A stretch of 64,000 bases of DNA from Notamacropus eugenii (lineage: Eukaryota > Chordata > Mammalia > Diprotodontia > Macropodidae): positions 261,107,008 to 261,171,007 of the forward strand of contig NC_092872.1 in the NCBI RefSeq assembly GCF_028372415.1, in the 5' to 3' direction. Under the pieces are notes generated by a model. That model had not been told where the DNA came from, did no database searches, and saw nothing but the letters and a program-made list of their open reading frames with translations. Position 1 is the first letter of the stretch. Every line of letters begins with the position of its first letter. This document shows positions 59,601 through 64,000 of the stretch, piece by piece. The position numbers and the translations under genes were made by a program.

Positions 59601-60780
59601 TTCTTCTCTCACATCCAGCCTTGCTTTGTTGAACAAGTCACCTAAGTAGTCCCAAGGGTACACTGAGGCAAGATGGATTTTATTGGAGTGTCTTTCATAT
59701 CATGGTATCCATGTTCTTCAAAGAACTCATGGTATCTATTCCTCTCATTACTTAGAACTTGTCATTGAACACTGACAGTCAGACATCTAGGAACCTGAAA
59801 TAGTTGGATGTGGTATTTGGTATTTCTGTCATACCTCACAGGATGTCAGCTAGATTGTCTAGGGGCTCAATCAGATATCTCTATGGAGCAGAAAGCTCTG
59901 GGGGTGGGGTGGGGTGATAAGGTTCCTGGGGGGCAGGTAGAGTCTATCTGGAAGAGGCAATGTGGATCCAAGGCCAAGAGTTCTCTTGGATACATCCATG
60001 CAATGCAGTTCTTGTTGGTTAAAAGCAGCAAAGAATTCCTATGACTTCTCTTCCCCCTTCACCAATGGAGGTGACAGTTTCTGTTCTTGAAGCTCCTGTG
60101 ACTGATGTTGAGATGAGGTCAGTTGTTATACCTGAAAGATAGGGGCCTGAGGTACTAAGGGCTTCAGGGACAAAGGTTTCACACTGAAAAGGTAATGGGT
60201 GATCCTTTGAGAGTAATTTATTCACTGTGCAACTTTGCTCCTGAATCTGCAGTGGTGGCTTCAGGCCTTCATCAAAGGAATTCTGTGTGTTCTAGTTCTC
60301 TGGCCCTTGGGTTCCCTGCAGGGTCCAGGAAGATGTCCACTGACTGGAGCTTCCATGGGACATTGGCCTGGGGAGGGTACAGGGTTGAAGTTCAATGGGT
60401 GGTCTCAAAATTTGGGAGGAGAAGAAAGGAGAAATGCTACATCTGTATAAACAAGCAGTCTCAGTGGTTGAAGCCCCATTGCTCCTCTCAAAGAAGCAGT
60501 CACTACTGGGACCAGCTTCCTGACTAGGCTCACCTGCCTAGAAAGGGCACCTGGATGGAATGGGTGTTGCAAGTTCTTGCTCAGAGAAATTCTCATTTAG
60601 AATTGGGGCTGGAGATACATTTTCTGGGCGCATCAGTTATAAGCTGCTGGAAGTCTCAGACACCTGCCATTTTTTGTTGTAGCATGGAGCTTCAGTCAGT
60701 GCTAATAAGGTGGGCAAAGGTGAGCTTAGTCAGAGGGGAATCAAAAGCCTTACACTGAAAATGTGTTCCACCATCGTTGA
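59600..60780 (-). repeat. Sequence family X, copy 3
   Basis: Lies between the SNW1 and DHX8 fragments. It aligns with copy 1 (41.04-42.18 kb) over 59600-60330 and with copy 2 (56.39-57.33 kb) over 59940-60680. Protein-like scraps on the minus strand (VYPWDYLGDLFNKARLDVRE; YHEFFEEHGYHDMK) are shared in part with copy 1, suggesting a coding origin. The parent gene was not recognised. Confidence 0.55.
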
Positions 60781-60944
60781 AAATACATACTCATTTAAAG
60801 TATTCTTCCCTTTCCTCCACAAACCCAGTAATGAAAAGTAGGAGGATATACAATCCCAGGTTTGCTTTTCGTCCTGACCATTTACAGAAAATTCCCCAAT
60901 GACCATGCTCTAAGACTTAAAGATAATAGTTCCTTCTCTTTGAG

Positions 60945-61440
60945 AGGCTACCCCACTCCTTCCTCCTCTTTTTGCCTTTAGGTTGATGTTCTTGAGGGCA
61001 GCTGCTCTCTGGGGGTCTTTTAAACTCTGTGTGCTGTTTGGTCTTTTTCAAAAACTTGTCCAGATCAAAGGGATCTTCTTCACATTGCACTGGTCCTTCC
61101 TGGTCTGGCTGCCTGTGATCTAACCCAGAGGACTCCTTTTCTGGTGCGAATCTGTTGGTCTTTATTCAGGCCTCTGTTTCATCACCATACATGATTTTTT
61201 ACATGTTTTGCTAGGTCTGTAGATATTTTGGGCCATGTCTTTGCCACTTCTCCATGGTTGCTCATAAACATTATAAATGTCATCTTCTCCACCAGCAAAT
61301 CCACTGTCCATATCTCTAGTCATACTGAAGTTCCTTGGCAGTCCGAGGATTGGACACTCGATGGACAGTGACGTCTTGATTCTCCTTTCTCTGTGGTTTT
61401 GATCTTCCCAATCCTTGTCATTTGATCCCCCTGTGGGAGT
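60945..61440 (-). pseudogene. SNW1: SNW1 (SKIP) C-terminal retro-fragment
   Basis: SNW1 is a scaffold of the activated and catalytic spliceosome and a transcription co-regulator. The minus strand reads VSNPRTAKELQYD, a small deletion and frame change, DMDSGFAGGEDDIYNVYEQPW, RSGKDMAQNIYRPSK, another shift, FAPEKESSGLDHRQPDQEGP, VQCEEDPFDLDKFLKKTKQH and finally a basic end GKKRRKE. The normal stop after KE is TGG here (near 60950). About 160 C-terminal residues of the 536 are represented and there are no introns. The sequence 61440-61605 just upstream on the minus strand is Pro/Ser/Lys-rich and was not identified. Confidence 0.85.
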
Positions 61441-61607
61441 AGGGGCAGTGTTTCCTGCTTCTAGCATTGCCATGAACTTGGTCTAGGTTACATGGTGATG
61501 GCTCTGGTTTTGGTGAGGGGAGGACCTCAGAGGAATGATCTGCTGACTTCCTCTCAGCTTTCTTTATTGCTGCAGGTTGGTGTCTACATTCAGGGACCAC
61601 TTGAGGG

Positions 61608-63030
61608 TGGTTTTTTGTTTTTTGTTTTTTTACCAATTGTTAAGGGTTTTATTTTTAAGTCATAGATAATTTCAGTTGCTTAACATAGTTTTCCATTTGC
61701 CACCAAGCTCCCTTTATAGGTTGTTGCTTTGGACTACAAGAGTTATCCAGGGAACACTAATTCAGTGTTGGTAGGGTTGTGAGCTGATCCAACCATTCTG
61801 GAGAGCAATTTGGAACTATGCCCAATGGGCTATAAAAATGTGCATATCCTTTGACCTATCTATACCTCTTCTAGGGCTGTATCCCAGAAAGATCATAAAG
61901 ATGGGGAAAGGACCCACATGTACAAAAAAATTTAAGCAACTATTTTTGTGATGGTCAAGAACCAGAAATAGAGGGGATGCCCATCAATTGGGGAATGGCT
62001 GAGCAAGTTGTGATATATGAATGTAATGGAATACAATTGTGCTATAAGAAATGACAAACAGGTAGCCTTCAGAAAAACCTGGAAAGACTTATATGAACTG
62101 ATGCTGAGTGAAATGAGCAGAACTAGGAGAACATTATATACAGTAACAGCTGCAGTATGGGAGGACTGTTAAGAATAGATTTAGCCCTTCACAGCAATGC
62201 AAGGACCTAAAACATTTCCAAAGGATGCTTGATGCAAAATGACATCCACATCCACACAAAGAACTACAGAGTCAGAACTCAGAATGAAGCAGACTATTTT
62301 CTATTTTGTTATGTCTTGCTTTGGTTTTTCTTATGGTTTCTTCCATTAATTTTGATTCTTCTATGTAACATGACTGAAGTGAAAATGTGTTTAATAAGAA
62401 TGTATGTGTAGAACGCATGTAAGATTGCATGCCATCCTGAGAAGGCAGGGGGGAGGGAGAGAAAAATTTAAAACTTATGGAAGTGATTGTTAGAAATTGA
62501 AAACAAAAAAAAATTAACCAAAAAAGAGTTATCCAGGAAAAAGTGGTCATTTTAAATAGCAACTCATGGAGATGAAGAATAAAACAAAGGTAGCATTGAT
62601 CTCTGTGGGTCTATGACTTCCAGAGCATCCCCAGTAGTCACGACCATACATTCAATGACCCGCCCCACTTCTAACTTGCTTTTTGGAACCCTGCATATAC
62701 AGTTGGCTCCAAAGTTTGTATCCCGAGTCTGGATGCAAGGCAGGCAGCAGAGATTTTCATAGCCTTGTTTCTTCCACTTGGCCATCAAGTTCTTATCTGC
62801 ATAACCTTCATGAATGCAGTACTCATACAATTCTCTACTTATGGCTTTCCTCTTATAAAAGAGGTCAAATATGTGTCTTGTTTTCTGGTGATGAATCTTC
62901 CACTTTCCCTTTTTCTTTCGTGAGGTTCAGTTTCAGCTTCTCTGATCCTCTGATCCAAGTCATCCATGGTTGATTCAATGAGCTCCCAGTCATCTAGGGG
63001 AACTTTTCTGCTTCTTTTGACTTTAGGCAT
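61608..63030 (-). pseudogene. BUD31: BUD31 retrocopy B, complete with 3' UTR and poly(A), split by L1
   Basis: The ATG is at 63030. Residues 1-40 ([32 protein letters not shown]) are followed by a deletion of about 20 bases that removes the SLWPIF region and shifts frame. The rest continues [47 protein letters not shown], where a further shift spoils the last Cys-rich tail. The 3' UTR runs from about 62630 to 62524, is interrupted by an L1 (61752-62523) and resumes to an AATAAA-type signal and an A-rich tail at 61608-61632. There are no introns. Unlike copy A it keeps true BUD31 sequence beyond KS, so it shows the ancestral, non-fused form. Confidence 0.9.
61752..62523 (+). mobile_element. 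5'-truncated L1 insertion with 14-bp target duplication
   Basis: ORF2 C-terminal and 3' UTR sequence of L1 ('ttgtgagctgatccaaccattctggagagcaatttggaac ... gaatgtaatggaatac ... gagtgaaatgagcagaactaggagaacatt'), ending in an A-rich tail. Flanked by AAGAGTTATCCAGG at 61738-61751 and 62524-62537. It lies inside the BUD31 copy B 3' UTR and is therefore younger than it. Confidence 0.92.
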
Positions 63031-64000
63031 CTTGGACTGCTCCAAAGACCACCCACCAGTTGTGGCCTGAGTCAGTTCTGTGATTTAGCCAAACCAGAGT
63101 TCACTCAAAGGGTTATGGTCAAGGACTATTGTTAGGTCTAGCTCAGGGCCCAGCTTTCTTGCTGGGTCTTCACTCTGGTGAATGAGATGTCTCCCAAGAG
63201 TACAAAGAGAAAAATGAGAGAAGAGCAGTGATCTTGATGTGGGGCCCTGATCGATCCCTTCTGCCCTAAATATCCCAGGAAGGTTGGACTGGAAGGGAAT
63301 GGCTGTTAACTGAAGTACCTGGGGGGTGGGGGGGAAGATGTGGATTCAGACAGTAATTGTAATCCACACACCCAACAACTGAAATAACAATTTGTAGGAG
63401 GAAAGTTGACTCTAGCCAAAAGAACCTAAGTAAACCCAGGAACTGAAAGGCTATAAGAGGCTAAAACTATAAAGTGTGGAAAAGGTATTAACTTGTCTTA
63501 TTATTTAGAAGGTATTTCATCTGGGACTTCCTAGATCAGTGAAGTCACAAGTCCAGTCCCTTGCCTACAATTCTGAATTTTCCAAAGTTGTCAGCTGAAT
63601 GACAAGGACTGGTGTAGGTGTAAAGACAGGGCTTCACTTAGCTCAAATGCCGCCAGACCCTAAGCTGATGGCTGTAAGATGGCAAGGCCCTGTCCCTCCC
63701 GAAATTCCTATTTCCTTTCTTTTTGTTTCTCCCCAACTCTCCACCAAGAGAATGTGAGCAACCTTGGCTTTTGTTTGCAATTCAAAATCACACACTCTAT
63801 TTAAATCATTGGTATTTTTTATTTTTGTAATTTTATTTTAAACTTAAATACAAAACGAGGAAAGAAAAAAAAACACAAACATCGCACAGTAGAGCATAAA
63901 GGAGGTTTCAATGTAAAACAATGTCCATCTCTAGAAAATCTATATAATAAATACTAAACATTGTTTTCAAAGCTGCCCAGCTTTTCTTTGCTTCTTTATT
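63031..64000 (-). repeat. Sequence upstream of BUD31 copy B, shared with copy A
   Basis: Collinear with 35376-36300, about 85% identical by eye with small indels, including the L1-like 3' UTR at its far end (63815-64000). The match is still running at the window edge, so the duplicated block continues outside. Confidence 0.8.

Noticed and set aside
1-64000. CRISPR arrays, operons, rRNA or intact tRNA genes
   Set aside because: None seen; the tRNA-like sequences are SINE heads, and the genome style is mammalian.

Overview
The window is vertebrate nuclear DNA, almost certainly from a marsupial. It has sparse exons with GT/AG junctions, and nearly everything else is interspersed repeats: L1 3' ends, half-L1 (HAL1-type) elements carrying only ORF1, RTE endonuclease and RTE-tailed SINEs, tRNA-derived SINEs, MIR/L2, and hAT-like MITEs. 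The two young SINEs with the RTE tail suggest an Australian lineage rather than an opossum, but this is a recollection of repeat style and was not tested.

1-31.8 kb: the 3' half of DNAJC12 on the + strand. Three coding exons are recognisable (4301-4440, 25070-25271, 31065-31159) and their splice phases agree (1-0-1). They carry the end of the J domain, the acidic middle and the conserved C-terminus with its stop codon. Exons 1-2 must lie before the window. The 20.6-kb intron between exons 3 and 4 holds an RTE fragment, a solo LTR, several L1 3' ends and a near-complete HAL1 element (20664-23462, minus) with a perfect 16-bp target duplication.

31.8-64 kb: no intact cellular gene was found. 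In human, the corresponding side of DNAJC12 is the interval towards CTNNA3. The surprise here is a minus-strand cluster of decayed, intronless fragments of four spliceosome genes: BUD31 (two copies, 35.0-35.4 and 61.6-63.0 kb), the SLU7 C-terminus (34.4-35.0 kb, joined directly to BUD31), the SNW1 C-terminus (about 60.95-61.4 kb) and the DHX8 N-terminus (about 59.1-59.6 kb). All four proteins work in the catalytic/second-step spliceosome. Between and around them is an unidentified sequence family, called X here, with three clear copies (41.0-42.2, 56.4-57.3 and 59.6-60.8 kb) and weaker pieces near 51.4 and 58.7 kb. About 0.9 kb upstream of BUD31 is shared by both BUD31 copies, and a related piece lies inverted near 43.2 kb. 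A second HAL1 (51644-about 54475, plus) and two young SINEs with 12-bp target duplications complete the region.

The only cellular gene likely to be functional is DNAJC12, a co-chaperone of HSP70 for aromatic amino-acid hydroxylases. The rest is retrotransposon traffic and its by-products. Repeat boundaries are approximate unless a target duplication is quoted. Gene identities rest on reading translated sequence against remembered family sequence, not on a database search.
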